Assembly: GCF_000334155.1 (NCBI RefSeq) | Contig: NZ_ANNK01000058.1 | Location: forward strand, 1 to 35,519 | Direction of reading: 5' to 3' | Length of the DNA stretch: 35,519 nucleotides | Origin: Halalkalibacterium ligniniphilum | Lineage (GTDB): Bacteria > Bacillota > Bacilli > Bacillales > Bacillaceae_D | Shown: piece after piece, positions 1 to 7,997 of the stretch | Numbering within the stretch: the stretch's first letter is position 1 | How the letters are laid out: every line of letters starts with the position of its first letter | Notes under the pieces: model-generated | Databases searched by the model: none | Seen by the model: the letters and a program-made list of their open reading frames with translations, nothing else | Told to the model about the DNA's origin: nothing | Program-made: the position numbers and the translations under genes

Positions 1-198
1 GTTCTAATGATCGGTGGCGATGATGTGAAAGTTGGTGCTCCATATGTTGAGGGTGCTACAGTAACGGCTAAAGTAGAAAAGCATGGTCGTGACAAGAAAA
101 TCATCGTTTACAAGATGAAGGCGAAGAAGAACTACCGTCGTAAGCAAGGTCATCGTCAACCTTACACAAAAGTTGTGATTGAAAAAATCAACGCGTAA
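1..198 (+). CDS. rplU: 50S ribosomal protein L21 (3' part)
   Basis: This is the last 65 codons of L21, a 23S rRNA-binding protein of the large ribosomal subunit. The reading frame is open from base 1, so the start lies outside the window. The visible part has the family's [15 protein letters not shown] segment, followed by a lysine- and arginine-rich stretch ([14 protein letters not shown]) and the usual C-terminal TKVVIEKI ending. It is followed 8 bases later by prp and then by rpmA, the order normal in Firmicutes, which supports the identification. The promoter and any L20- or L21-type leader would be upstream and cannot be seen. Confidence 0.97.
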   Translation, partial: VLMIGGDDVKVGAPYVEGATVTAKVEKHGRDKKIIVYKMKAKKNYRRKQGHRQPYTKVVIEKINA

Positions 199-206
199 GG
201 TGTGCG

Positions 207-536
207 ATGATAGTAGTTACATTTAAACGTAATGAACATCATCATATTCTCTCATTTACAATGAGCGGACATGCGGATGCTGGTCCGTATGGATACGATT
301 TGGTTTGTGCAGGCGTCTCAGCCGTCTCAATCGGTACTGTGAATGCCATTGCGGAGCTTTGTGGTATCGAGCTTGAAACGGAAATGGGAGAGGAAGGTGG
401 ATTTCTCCGCTGTCGTGTGCCAGATGGATTAGATGGTGCGACATTTGAGAAAGTCCAGCTCCTACTCGAAGGGATGAAGGTATCGCTTCAATCCATTGCT
501 GATGAGTACAGTGAGCACATAACCATTGAGAAATAA
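207..536 (+). CDS. prp: Ribosomal processing cysteine protease Prp (YsxB family)
   Basis: Prp removes the N-terminal extension of ribosomal protein L27 in Firmicutes and related bacteria. The 109-residue protein matches the usual family length. It has the expected catalytic pair: His22 in the motif GHADAGPYGYD and Cys34 in DLVCAGVSA, the same spacing described for the staphylococcal enzyme. An AAGGTG ribosome binding site lies 6-7 bases before the ATG. It sits between rplU and rpmA, its substrate gene, with 8 bases before it and 16 after. The downstream L27 carries the cleavable extension, so enzyme and substrate are both present and look functional. Confidence 0.95.
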   Translation: MIVVTFKRNEHHHILSFTMSGHADAGPYGYDLVCAGVSAVSIGTVNAIAELCGIELETEMGEEGGFLRCRVPDGLDGATFEKVQLLLEGMKVSLQSIADEYSEHITIEK

Positions 537-552
537 TTAGGAGGTGAATCCT

Positions 553-837
553 ATGTTAAAAATGAACCTTCAATTTTTCGCATCGAAAAAAGGGGTAGGT
601 AGTACAAAGAACGGTCGTGACTCTATCGCGAAGCGTCTTGGTACAAAGCGTGCTGATGGCCAAACTGTTACTGGCGGGTCCATCCTTGTTCGTCAACGTG
701 GAACACGCATTTACCCTGGTGTGAATGTAGGAAAAGGTGGAGACGATACACTTTTTGCGAAAGTCGACGGCGTCGTGAAATTCGAGCGTGTTGGTCGTGA
801 TCGTAAGCGTGTGAGCGTTTATCCAGTTGCTCAATAA
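553..837 (+). CDS. rpmA: 50S ribosomal protein L27 with cleavable N-terminal extension
   Basis: L27 reaches the peptidyl transferase centre with its N-terminus. The ATG at 553 is chosen because AGGAGGTG at 539-546 is correctly spaced from it; an in-frame GTG at 544 lies inside that ribosome binding site and is rejected. The 94-residue product begins [14 protein letters not shown]. In Firmicutes this leader is cut by Prp between the second Phe and Ala, exposing the mature ASKKG end. The conserved [19 protein letters not shown] and GGDDTLFA segments are intact. It is the last gene of the rplU-prp-rpmA operon and is followed by a strong terminator. Confidence 0.97.
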   Translation: MLKMNLQFFASKKGVGSTKNGRDSIAKRLGTKRADGQTVTGGSILVRQRGTRIYPGVNVGKGGDDTLFAKVDGVVKFERVGRDRKRVSVYPVAQ

Positions 838-845
838 TTTTAATG

Positions 846-879
846 AAAACGCACAAGCCTTGGGCTTGTGCGTTTTTTT
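846..879 (+). terminator. Rho-independent terminator after rpmA
   Basis: A perfect 11-bp stem (ACGCACAAGCC at 849-859 with its complement at 863-873) has a 3-base loop and runs directly into seven T residues. Flanking A's can extend the stem. It closes the ribosomal protein operon. Confidence 0.92.
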
Positions 880-949
880 ACTGTTTTTAAAAAGCATTGG
901 TCACCGCATTAGCTCGAGTCGGCACGCTACGGGAGGTCTGTGCTTTATT

Positions 950-977
950 TTGTGCTACTTCTTGCCTGTGGTATAGT
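950..977 (+). promoter_or_regulatory. Possible sigma-A promoter for the small gene at 1064
   Basis: TTGTGC and TATAGT are separated by 16 bases in the gap after the rpmA terminator. The match is moderate, and a second TATA-like string (TTATAC) lies just downstream. This is the best candidate for starting the 1064-2019 pair. Confidence 0.4.
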
Positions 978-1063
978 AGAATTATACAATTTTGCACCCT
1001 ACATTCCTTTTGGCCCATTTCGATTTTATCGACAAAGAAATAAGACTAGAAAGGAGTAAGCAG

Positions 1064-1237
1064 GTGAGCAACCTCAAATATTTGACTCAAGATGAATTGG
1101 ACGTTGTGAAACAGCTTCAGGATGCCATGAACAAAGCAGAGTCTGAGGAAGAAACAAAAAAGCTCATCACGGAAATTACGTTAATCATTGAGCGAGCCAA
1201 AATTCGTTACATGAAAGAACATACAAGCTCTTCATAA
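1064..1237 (+). CDS. Small hypothetical protein (57 aa)
   Basis: The GTG at 1064 is chosen because AAAGGAG (1050-1056) lies 7 bases upstream; a longer in-frame reading from 992 has no ribosome binding site. The 57-residue product begins SNLKYLTQDELDVVKQLQ after the initiator. It is rich in Glu and Lys and probably forms two amphipathic helices (a TQDELDVVKQLQDAMNKA stretch and a second ending IIERAKIRYMKE). There are no cysteines, membrane segments or signal peptide. It precedes the YhfI-like gene by 47 bases and may be cotranscribed with it. I do not recognise the family, and no function is proposed. Confidence 0.65.
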   Translation: MSNLKYLTQDELDVVKQLQDAMNKAESEEETKKLITEITLIIERAKIRYMKEHTSSS

Positions 1238-1284
1238 ACCAACCTACTCTTTGCGCATCATGCTTTACATTTGGAGGTTCTGAC

Positions 1285-2019
1285 ATGAAAATCACAGTAG
1301 TTGGCTATTGGCATGGGTATCCAGAAAAAGGAGAAGCGACATCTGGCTATCTACTTGAAAAAAACGGCTATCACTTGCTGCTTGATTGTGGTAGTGGAGT
1401 CATAAGCAATGTGCAACGTTTTTGTTCCCTCGATCAGCTAGATGGAATTGTCCTTTCCCATTACCATCATGACCATAAGGCGGATATTGGCGTTTTTCAT
1501 TATGCGAGAATCATTCAACATTCTTTAGGAAAAACAATGAAAAACGCGGCCATTTACGGGCATCGACAAGATGAGGCATCCTTTCAATCTCTTGCATATG
1601 GCAATGTGGTTGAGGCAAAATCGTACAGTGATACAGGGCCATTGCAAATTGGCCCGTTCTCTTTTACTTTTTTGCTGACCAATCATCCTGTTCCTTGTTA
1701 TGCCATGCGTATTGAAGATGGAGAAAGGTCGTTCGTCTATACAGCAGACTCAAGCTACATGGAGGAATTAGCAACATTTGCCCATGAGTGTGATTTACTC
1801 ATTGCTGAATGTAGTGGCTACGGGAGTCAAGATGTAGCTCAATTCGGTCATATGAATAGCTATGATGTGGGAAAGCTTGCAACAAAAGCGCAGGCAAAAA
1901 AACTATTACTAACGCATCTTCCCCATGCTGGTGATCATGAGCAGCTACGGGATGAAACTGCTACAATTTATCATGGAGACATTTCCGTTGCTCGGCTAGG
2001 CTGGACTAATGAAGGCTAA
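1285..2019 (+). CDS. yhfI: Metallo-beta-lactamase-fold hydrolase, YhfI-like
   Basis: A 244-residue soluble protein of the metallo-beta-lactamase fold, close in length and layout to Bacillus YhfI and related to RNase Z-type enzymes. The zinc-binding signature is seen as His59, His61, Asp63 and His64 in LSHYHHDHKADIG. Further metal ligands are likely the His in LLTNHP, the Asp in YTADSSY and the His in LLTHLPH near the C-terminus. The start ATG follows a TTGGAGG ribosome binding site. The substrate is unknown; a phosphodiesterase or nuclease-like activity is inferred from the fold only. A terminator follows immediately. Confidence 0.8.
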   Translation: MKITVVGYWHGYPEKGEATSGYLLEKNGYHLLLDCGSGVISNVQRFCSLDQLDGIVLSHYHHDHKADIGVFHYARIIQHSLGKTMKNAAIYGHRQDEASFQSLAYGNVVEAKSYSDTGPLQIGPFSFTFLLTNHPVPCYAMRIEDGERSFVYTADSSYMEELATFAHECDLLIAECSGYGSQDVAQFGHMNSYDVGKLATKAQAKKLLLTHLPHAGDHEQLRDETATIYHGDISVARLGWTNEG

Positions 2020-2032
2020 AAAAAATAATTTT

Positions 2033-2066
2033 GCTTCTTCTATTTCGATTAGGAGAAGCTTTTTTT
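2033..2066 (+). terminator. Rho-independent terminator after yhfI-like gene
   Basis: GCTTCTTCT (2033-2041) pairs with AGGAGAAGC (2051-2059) with one G-U wobble and a 9-base loop, followed by a run of seven T residues. Confidence 0.85.
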
Positions 2067-2087
2067 GTCTTTCATTTAAACCCTTAA

Positions 2088-2211
2088 ACGCTGCCTAGCT
2101 TCGTCTCCAAGTCACTTGAGGTTGCTTCAGCCTGTCAATGGTTTCCTAAAACCTAGCAACACATTGACGGGGCTTCTAGTACTTGTCTCGGCTCAAGGAG
2201 CTTGCACTATT
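2088..2211. repeat. Dispersed intergenic repeat, family C, copy 1
   Basis: About 124 bases, from CGCTGCCTAGCTTCGTC to the CAAGGAGCTTGCACT end. The core GTTGCTTCAGCC, then CCTAAAACCTAGCAAC, CATTGACGGGGCTTCTAG and an ACTTGT end recurs in diverged form at 3920-4035, and a more distant inverted copy lies at 29538-29657. The element is partly palindromic (GGTTTCCTAAAACC inside) and non-coding. Similar CTAGCT/AAGCGC-bounded repeats are familiar from Bacillaceae genomes; that link is from memory. It fills most of the gap between the terminator at 2066 and the SulP promoter. Confidence 0.65.
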
Positions 2212-2295
2212 TGAACTTCATAAAGTGTATAGAATTTTAATGATAAATTGAGAAATTTGAAGAAAATAAAGGATGATAAGCGCTTACATGGCGTT

Positions 2296-2323
2296 TTGAA
2301 AATAAGCTGACTCATGTTAAGAT
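2296..2323 (+). promoter_or_regulatory. Possible sigma-A promoter for the SulP gene
   Basis: TTGAAA and TAAGAT are spaced by 16 bases. It lies about 75 bases before the TTG start and would give a leader that includes the hairpin at 2345-2367. Confidence 0.35.
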
Positions 2324-2344
2324 GCTCATGTTAAAAACGGACCC

Positions 2345-2367
2345 GACTTTTGTGAGAGTCAAAAGTC
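2345..2367 (+). other. Leader hairpin upstream of SulP gene
   Basis: GACTTTTG (2345-2352) and CAAAAGTC (2360-2367) form a perfect 8-bp stem with a 7-base loop. It is followed by an A-rich stretch rather than T's, so in this direction it is not a classical terminator. It could be an mRNA 5'-end stabiliser or a protein-binding site. Confidence 0.45.
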
Positions 2368-2399
2368 AGAAAAAAATTTAATAGAGAAGAGGTGCACGA

Positions 2400-3860
2400 T
2401 TGAATATACAATCTATTAAGGAGGAGTGGTTTGGCAATGTGCGAGGGGATGTGCTCGCAGGAATAGTCGTCGCTTTAGCCCTTATCCCTGAAGCGATTGC
2501 GTTTTCGATTATTGCTGGCGTAGATCCAATGGTTGGTCTTTACGCGTCTTTTTGTATTGCCGTTGTCATCGCTTTTGTTGGTGGACGACCTGGTATGATC
2601 TCCGCTGCAACAGGAGCCATGGCGCTGTTGATGATTAACTTAGTGGCTGATCATGGACTTCAATATTTGTTAGCGGCCACGATTTTAACAGGTGTGCTAC
2701 AAATTTTATTTGGTGTTTTTAAGCTAGCAACCGTGATGAAATTTGTTCCACGAACTGTGATGGTTGGCTTTGTCAATGCATTAGCAATCTTGATTTTTAT
2801 GGCACAGATTCAGCATTTTGTCGGTGAAACTTGGGTGATGTACGCCCTTGTTGCTTTGACACTTGCTATCATTTATCTGTTCCCGAAAATTTCCACTGCC
2901 GTTCCTTCCACCCTTGTTGCGATTGTCGTCGTAACAGCGATAGCCATCTTTGCGAATGTTGGTGTTCGTACAGTTGGTGATTTAGGAACACTTACACAGT
3001 CACTGCCGGTATTTTTGATTCCATCTGTCCCATTTAATCTTGAAACATTGATGATTATTTTTCCATATTCACTTGCACTGGCAATCGTCGGTTTGCTTGA
3101 GTCATTGTTAACAGCACAAATTGTCGATGATATGACAGATACCGACAGTGATAAAAATAAGGAGAGTCGCGGACAAGGGGTTGCTAATATCGTTACAGGC
3201 TTTTTCGGTGGAATGGCTGGTTGTGCCATGATTGGTCAATCGGTGATTAACGTTAAATCGGGTGGGCGAGGAAGGCTTTCTGCCCTTGTTGCCGGCGGAT
3301 TTTTAATGTTCCTGATTATTGTTCTCGGGGGCATCGTTGCGCAAATTCCAATGGCGGCCCTTGCTGGTGTTATGATTATGGTATCAATTAGCACATTTGA
3401 TTGGAATTCTGTACGTACCCTCCATAAAATTCCTCGTACAGATGCAGCCGTATTGGTCGTTACAGTAGGGACCGTTGTCATTACGCACGATTTATCCATT
3501 GGTGTATTAGCAGGTGTGTTATTAAGTGCCATTTTCTTTGCTGCAAAAATTTCCAAGGTTCATGTGGAAGAAAAGCTTGTGGAACATGGACAAAAGAAAA
3601 TATACAAGCTTCAAGGTCAAATCTTTTTTGCCTCTGTTTCTGAGTTAATAAAGAAATTTGATTTCAAGGAAAACATTAAAGAAGTAGAAATTGATTTAAC
3701 AGAAGCCCACCTTTGGGATGACTCCGCTGTTGGGGCGTTAGATAAAATCGAAATGAAGTTTAACCAAAACAATATTCCTGTTACTTTTACTGGCTTGAAT
3801 ACGGAAAGCAAACAGCTCTTTCAAAAAGTGGGCGGTTTATCAAAAGCTTCAGGTCATTAA
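2400..3860 (+). CDS. SulP-family anion transporter with C-terminal STAS domain
   Basis: A 486-residue membrane protein of the SulP (SLC26) family, which carries sulfate, bicarbonate or similar anions. The first 380 or so residues hold ten or more hydrophobic segments. The family signature is clear at [22 protein letters not shown], quoted here as [12 protein letters not shown] then [12 protein letters not shown], followed by [19 protein letters not shown] domain occupies roughly residues 395-480. The start is TTG at 2400 behind AGAAGAGGTG. The compact N-terminus and sequence style resemble the BicA-like bicarbonate or YbaR branch more than classic sulfate permeases, but no sulfate assimilation genes or carbonic anhydrase flank it, so the substrate stays open. 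It stands alone between two terminators. Confidence 0.85.
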   Translation: MNIQSIKEEWFGNVRGDVLAGIVVALALIPEAIAFSIIAGVDPMVGLYASFCIAVVIAFVGGRPGMISAATGAMALLMINLVADHGLQYLLAATILTGVLQILFGVFKLATVMKFVPRTVMVGFVNALAILIFMAQIQHFVGETWVMYALVALTLAIIYLFPKISTAVPSTLVAIVVVTAIAIFANVGVRTVGDLGTLTQSLPVFLIPSVPFNLETLMIIFPYSLALAIVGLLESLLTAQIVDDMTDTDSDKNKESRGQGVANIVTGFFGGMAGCAMIGQSVINVKSGGRGRLSALVAGGFLMFLIIVLGGIVAQIPMAALAGVMIMVSISTFDWNSVRTLHKIPRTDAAVLVVTVGTVVITHDLSIGVLAGVLLSAIFFAAKISKVHVEEKLVEHGQKKIYKLQGQIFFASVSELIKKFDFKENIKEVEIDLTEAHLWDDSAVGALDKIEMKFNQNNIPVTFTGLNTESKQLFQKVGGLSKASGH

Positions 3861-3869
3861 TGAATATAA

Positions 3870-3904
3870 AAAACGATTGTGTCTTAGCACAGTCGTTTTT
3901 TTTT
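3870..3904 (+). terminator. Rho-independent terminator after SulP gene
   Basis: ACGATTGTG (3873-3881) pairs with CACAGTCGT (3888-3896) with one wobble pair, a 6-base loop and a run of eight or more T residues. Confidence 0.92.
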
Positions 3905-3919
3905 ATAAGCAAGGATAAC

Positions 3920-4035
3920 TGGCTCTATATTGAATGTGGTGGTAGTTGCTTTAGCCAGTTGGTTGCTTAAAACCTGGCAACCCATTAACAGGCTTTTAGC
4001 ACTTAGAGAGGGACCAAGGCGCTTTTGCTTTTCTT
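3920..4035. repeat. Dispersed intergenic repeat, family C, copy 2
   Basis: Diverged copy of the element at 2088-2211. The shared blocks are GTTGCTTTAGCC, a CTTAAAACCTGGCAACCCATTA segment (seen as CTTAAAACCTGG and CAACCCATTAACAGGC), and CTTTTAGCACTT. It lies in the same orientation, in the gap between the SulP terminator and the pst promoter. Bases 4036-4150 next to it show nothing I can assign. Confidence 0.55.
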
Positions 4036-4150
4036 AATCATCCTAATGAATGTCAATGTATGAAGGATTCTAAAAAACAAAAAACTATAAAGATAGCTGA
4101 TGAATTTACGATATTCATTAAAAGAAACAGAAGTCTTCAACAACTGAGGA

Positions 4151-4174
4151 AATAGGCTAATTGCTTATTTTTTA
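4151..4174 (+). terminator. Terminator-like hairpin with no gene upstream
   Basis: AATAGGC (4151-4157) can pair with GCTTATT (4163-4169), loop TAATT, followed by T's. No gene precedes it after the SulP terminator, so it may be a backup terminator, a leftover, or chance in AT-rich DNA. Confidence 0.3.
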
Positions 4175-4210
4175 TAAATTTTAGGCTTTTATACGAAATT
4201 TCGACCTGGA

Positions 4211-4264
4211 TTTACAAAACCTTAACATTAAGCATAAATAGGATTAATATTCCGATACTATACT
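4211..4264 (+). promoter_or_regulatory. Pho box and -10 element of the pst operon
   Basis: Four PhoP-type half-sites lie at an exact 11-base period: TTTACA (4211), TTAACA (4222), CATAAA (4233) and TTAATA (4244). The known PhoP consensus in Bacillus is TT(A/T/C)ACA direct repeats with 5-base spacers. A good -10, TATACT, follows at 4259-4264, with no independent -35, as expected for a PhoP-activated promoter. The pstS start is about 74 bases downstream. This predicts induction of the whole module under phosphate starvation. Confidence 0.85.
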
Positions 4265-4337
4265 AACAAATGTAAGAGGGACATGGTGCCTACACAATTT
4301 CATACAATTTCCAATCAGAAAAAGGGAGGACAATTCA

Positions 4338-5249
4338 TTGTACGGTAAAAAGGTCTTGTTATTTTTGGTCATGTCAGCATTAATGGTATTTGTTGCAGCA
4401 TGTGGTGGAAGTGAAGAGCCAGCATCAGATGATACTGGAACAGACAATGCTGAAGGCGAAGCATCTGGTTCAATCGTAATCTCTGGTTCAAGTGCAATGC
4501 AACCATTAGTTGCGGCAGCTGCTGATGCTTATATGAATGAAAACATGGGGGCCAGTATCCAAGTGCAAGCAGGTGGTTCTGGTACAGGGTTAAGTCAAGT
4601 AGCGGATGGCGCTGTTGATATTGGGAACTCAGATGTTTTTGTTGAAGAAAAACCAGAAGTTGACGGAAGTACATTAGTTGATCACCGTATCGCAGTAGTA
4701 GGAATGGGTCCTGCAGTACACCCTGGAGTTGGACTTGAAGATATCTCAAAAGAAGATTTAATTCGTGTATTCACTGGAGAAGTGACAAACTGGTCAGAGC
4801 TTGGTGGAAGTGATACTGAAATTGTGCTTGTGAATCGTCCTGATTCTTCAGGTACTCGCGCTATCTTTGTACAATATGGGTTAGATGGCGCTGAAACAGC
4901 TGAAGGAATTACGGAAGACTCTTCAAACACGGTTAAACAAATTATCGCAGAGACTGAAGGTGCAATCGGCTACCTAGCGTTCTCTTATTATACAGATGAT
5001 ACAGTTACTCCACTATCTGTAGATGGTGTTGAGCAAACTGATGAAAATGTTCAATCAGGTGAGTACCCAATTTGGGCTTACATGCACTCTTATACAAATG
5101 GTGAGCCAGAGGGTTTAACAAAAGACTTTTTAGACTTTATGCTTAGTGACGAAGTTCAAAACACCATCGTCCCAGAAATGGGTTATATCTCTGCAACAAA
5201 CATGCAAGTTGAGCGTGATGCAGAAGGTAACGAAACTGAGATTCAGTAA
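4338..5249 (+). CDS. pstS: Phosphate ABC transporter, substrate-binding lipoprotein PstS
   Basis: Binds phosphate outside the membrane and delivers it to PstCA. The start is TTG at 4338, 7 bases after AGGGAGGA. A lipoprotein signal peptide ends in the lipobox VAAC with Cys22, followed by an acidic, disordered linker rich in Asp, Glu and Ser. The mature part (303 residues in total) shows the phosphate-binding loops: SGSSAMQPL at the first lobe, QAGGSGTGLSQV, DIGNSDVF, and NRPDSSGTRAIF. The NWSELGG segment and the GYLAFSYY segment are also typical. It is the first gene after the Pho box and is separated from pstC by a strong hairpin. The acidity of the mature protein suggests an alkaline or salty habitat. 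Confidence 0.96.
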   Translation: MYGKKVLLFLVMSALMVFVAACGGSEEPASDDTGTDNAEGEASGSIVISGSSAMQPLVAAAADAYMNENMGASIQVQAGGSGTGLSQVADGAVDIGNSDVFVEEKPEVDGSTLVDHRIAVVGMGPAVHPGVGLEDISKEDLIRVFTGEVTNWSELGGSDTEIVLVNRPDSSGTRAIFVQYGLDGAETAEGITEDSSNTVKQIIAETEGAIGYLAFSYYTDDTVTPLSVDGVEQTDENVQSGEYPIWAYMHSYTNGEPEGLTKDFLDFMLSDEVQNTIVPEMGYISATNMQVERDAEGNETEIQ

Positions 5250-5264
5250 TAGGCGAATAAGGAT

Positions 5265-5293
5265 GGGTAAATCTCTTTTCCAGAGATTTACCC
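5265..5293 (+). other. pstS-pstC intercistronic hairpin
   Basis: A perfect 12-bp stem, GGGTAAATCTCT (5265-5276) with AGAGATTTACCC (5282-5293), has a 5-base loop and no T tract afterwards. It sits 15 bases after the pstS stop. Such a hairpin normally blocks 3' exonucleases or causes partial termination, so more PstS than membrane components would be made. Transcript processing between pstS and pstC is known in Bacillus subtilis. Confidence 0.8.
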
Positions 5294-5326
5294 TGTTACG
5301 CTGTAATAGCGCAAGGGGGAGCTAAT

Positions 5327-6262
5327 ATGGAAGTGCAGGGTCATACTGTACGAGATCGATTATTAAAAAAACATAATCGTTCAGCTGAAAAAATTGAACG
5401 AAAAGGAAAATTCATCGTATATGGGTGTGCGTCAATCATTATTTTAGCCACACTTTCTATCACGTTCTTTTTGTTTTCAAAAGGATTACAGGCTTTTGTT
5501 GTAAATGGTGTAAGTCCAATTGAGTTTTTAACCAGCTTGGACTGGAATCCAACGAGAAGTGAAGCGAATGGAGGACCATCGTATGGGGCTCTGCCATTTA
5601 TTTTCGGTTCGTTTGCCGTTACTATCCTCGCGGCACTTGTCGCAGCTCCACTCGGGATTGGGGCTGCCATCTTTATGACGGAAATTGCTCCAGCTTGGGG
5701 GCAAAGAATTCTACAGCCTGTCGTTGAACTTCTTGTTGGGATTCCATCGGTTGTTTATGGATTCATAGGTCTTACAGTCGTGGTGCCGTTTTTACGAGAA
5801 CATGTAGGTGGCCAAGGGTTTGGCTTACTTGCCGGGATGATTGTTCTTTCGATTATGATTTTACCTACGATTACTAGTATTGCTACTGATGCATTGCGTT
5901 CTTTGCCGAATGGGTTTAGAGAATCTTCTCTTGCTTTAGGAGCAACTCGCTGGCAAACGATTTATCGCGTGCTCGTTCCTGCTGCGTTACCGATGTTATT
6001 GACAGCAGTTGTACTTGGAATGGCTCGTGCCTTTGGGGAAGCACTTGCTGTGCAAATGGTCATTGGGAACGCCCGAACGATTGCTGAATCGCTAATGGAT
6101 CCAACTGCTACATTAACGACAATTATTACCTTAAACATGGGGCATACCGTTCAAGGAAGTGTTGATAATAATGTGCTATGGTCACTCGGCTTAATTTTAT
6201 TAATTATGTCTTATATTTTCATTATTATCATTAGGTTTCTTTCAGCAAGGAGGACGTTTTAA
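5327..6262 (+). CDS. pstC: Phosphate ABC transporter permease PstC
   Basis: One of the two inner-membrane channel subunits of the Pst importer (311 residues). A basic cytoplasmic N-terminus is followed by a first membrane helix near residues 28-50, a periplasm-side loop with the SPIEFLTSLDWNP segment, then five more helices. The permease EAA-type loop, which contacts PstB, is seen at ESSLALGATRWQTIYRVLVP, around residues 200-220. The GIPSVVYGFIGL motif is characteristic of PstC. The start ATG follows AAGGGGGAG. Its TAA stop overlaps the pstA ATG by one base (TAATG), so the two are likely translationally coupled. Confidence 0.95.
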   Translation: MEVQGHTVRDRLLKKHNRSAEKIERKGKFIVYGCASIIILATLSITFFLFSKGLQAFVVNGVSPIEFLTSLDWNPTRSEANGGPSYGALPFIFGSFAVTILAALVAAPLGIGAAIFMTEIAPAWGQRILQPVVELLVGIPSVVYGFIGLTVVVPFLREHVGGQGFGLLAGMIVLSIMILPTITSIATDALRSLPNGFRESSLALGATRWQTIYRVLVPAALPMLLTAVVLGMARAFGEALAVQMVIGNARTIAESLMDPTATLTTIITLNMGHTVQGSVDNNVLWSLGLILLIMSYIFIIIIRFLSARRTF

Positions 6263-7149
6263 TGAATTCAAAAACAACAGATAAATTAGCTACAGGCGTC
6301 TTTCTTTTTATGGCTGTAATCATTGTATCAATCTTGGCAGGATTACTTGGTTATATTATATTTAATGGTTTTTCAAAATTAAATCTTGCCTTTTTAACGA
6401 CGCCTCCAAGTTCAATACAGGCTGGCGGAGGGATTGGACCCCAGCTGTTTAACTCGTTCTATATTTTATTTTTAACGATGCTCATTACCGTTCCGCTCGG
6501 CTTAGGTGGCGGAATTTACATGGCCGAATATGCGAAGCCAGGTAAAGTAACAGATTTTATTCGTAGCTGTATTGAAGTCCTTGCCTCTCTACCATCGATT
6601 GTCATCGGAATGTTTGGTTTGCTATTGTTCGTCACGATTACAGGCTGGGGCTATTCAATTATTGGTGGGGCATTAGCTCTTACTGTGTTTAACCTTCCAG
6701 TTATGGTTCGTGTATGTGAGGATGCGATTCGCTCCGTACCTCGTGATCAAAAAGAAGCGAGTCTTGCCCTTGGCATTACTCACTGGGATACTGTTCGTAC
6801 GGTACTCGTTCCAATTGCTTTCCCATCGATTTTAACAGGGGCAATCCTTGCGTCTGGACGTGTATTTGGGGAAGCGGCGGCCCTTCTATTTACAGCAGGT
6901 TTAACGACGCCTCGTTTGAATTGGGCGGATTGGAACCCGTTTTCTGAGACATCACCATTAAATATTTTTCGACCTGCTGAAACGCTAGCCGTTCATATTT
7001 GGAAAGTGAATACTCAGGGACTTGTGCCAGACGTGCGTGAAATTGCAGATGGAGCTTCAGCGGTACTTGTCATTGCTGTCTTGTTGTTTAATCTTTTTGC
7101 TCGTTGGCTAGGACGCTATATTCATAAGAAATTAACAGCTTCAAAATAA
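6262..7149 (+). CDS. pstA: Phosphate ABC transporter permease PstA
   Basis: Second channel subunit of the Pst importer (295 residues), with six predicted membrane helices beginning near residue 12. The EAA-like loop contacting PstB is EASLALGITHWDTVRTVLVP. The PstA motif LPSIVIGMFGLLLF and the conserved GRVFGEAAALLFTAG segment are present. It starts within the pstC stop codon and is preceded by AGCAAGGAGGACG, an internal ribosome binding site inside pstC. The first pstB follows 18 bases after its stop behind AAAGGGGTGAG. The length matches the family and nothing is missing. Confidence 0.95.
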   Translation: MNSKTTDKLATGVFLFMAVIIVSILAGLLGYIIFNGFSKLNLAFLTTPPSSIQAGGGIGPQLFNSFYILFLTMLITVPLGLGGGIYMAEYAKPGKVTDFIRSCIEVLASLPSIVIGMFGLLLFVTITGWGYSIIGGALALTVFNLPVMVRVCEDAIRSVPRDQKEASLALGITHWDTVRTVLVPIAFPSILTGAILASGRVFGEAAALLFTAGLTTPRLNWADWNPFSETSPLNIFRPAETLAVHIWKVNTQGLVPDVREIADGASAVLVIAVLLFNLFARWLGRYIHKKLTASK

Positions 7150-7167
7150 TAAAAGGGGTGAGCAAGT

Positions 7168-7983
7168 ATGGCAACTTTAACTGTAGAAAAAAACAGTGAT
7201 GAGGTGCAAACTGCGCAGGGAACCGTTCAAAATAAAAATATTTTAACAATCAATGATTTAAATATTTATTACGGGGAAAAGCATGCCGTTCAACATGTAT
7301 CCTTTGAAATTGAAAAAAATTCAGTAACAGCCTTAATCGGGCCATCTGGATGTGGAAAGTCGACGTTTTTGAGAAGCATTAACCGGATGAATGATTTGAT
7401 TCCTTCTTCTTACTGCGATGGCGAAATTTTGTATGAGGACATTAATTTAATCGGGGATGATATTAATGTTGTCGCATTACGTAAAGAAATTGGAATGGTA
7501 TTTCAAAAGCCAAATCCGTTCCCAAAATCCATTTATGAAAACATTACCCACGGCTTACGGTTCCATGGGGTAAAAAAGAAAGAATGGGACGGCATAGTGG
7601 AAGAATCATTGAAAAAAGCTGTCCTTTGGAATGAAGTGAAGGATCGCTTGCATGAGTCAGCGCAGTCCCTCTCAGGTGGACAGCAGCAACGTCTCTGCAT
7701 CGCAAGAACACTTGCAATGAAGCCAAACATCTTGTTATTAGATGAACCAGCTTCTGCTCTCGATCCAATTGCCACAGCTAAGATTGAAGAATTGATTTTA
7801 GAACTGAAAAAGGACTATACAATTATCATCGTCACACACAACCTGCAACAGGCTTCACGGATCTCAGATAAAACAGCCTTCTTTTTGAACGGAAAACTGA
7901 TTGAATACAGTGACACAAACCAGCTTTTTGTCAATCCGAAAGAAAAGCAAACTGAAGATTATATTTCTGGACGCTTTGGATAG
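7168..7983 (+). CDS. pstB: Phosphate ABC transporter ATPase PstB, copy 1
   Basis: Cytoplasmic ATPase that drives PstCA (271 residues). Walker A is GPSGCGKST at residues 58-66, the signature is SLSGGQQQR, Walker B is [13 protein letters not shown], and the switch histidine is in [10 protein letters not shown]. The Q-loop region reads [18 protein letters not shown], typical of PstB. The first 24 or so residues form a polar extension. It is the first of two tandem pstB genes, an arrangement also found in Bacillus subtilis (pstBA, pstBB). Its Walker B carries DEPA where the second copy has the standard DEPT, a small divergence that probably does not abolish activity. Confidence 0.95.
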   Translation: MATLTVEKNSDEVQTAQGTVQNKNILTINDLNIYYGEKHAVQHVSFEIEKNSVTALIGPSGCGKSTFLRSINRMNDLIPSSYCDGEILYEDINLIGDDINVVALRKEIGMVFQKPNPFPKSIYENITHGLRFHGVKKKEWDGIVEESLKKAVLWNEVKDRLHESAQSLSGGQQQRLCIARTLAMKPNILLLDEPASALDPIATAKIEELILELKKDYTIIIVTHNLQQASRISDKTAFFLNGKLIEYSDTNQLFVNPKEKQTEDYISGRFG

Positions 7984-7997
7984 AGAGGGAGATGGAG

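Noticed and set aside
556-897. 113-codon minus-strand frame opposite rpmA
   Set aside because: It is the antisense shadow of L27 and includes the terminator stem; it has no ribosome binding site or family pattern.
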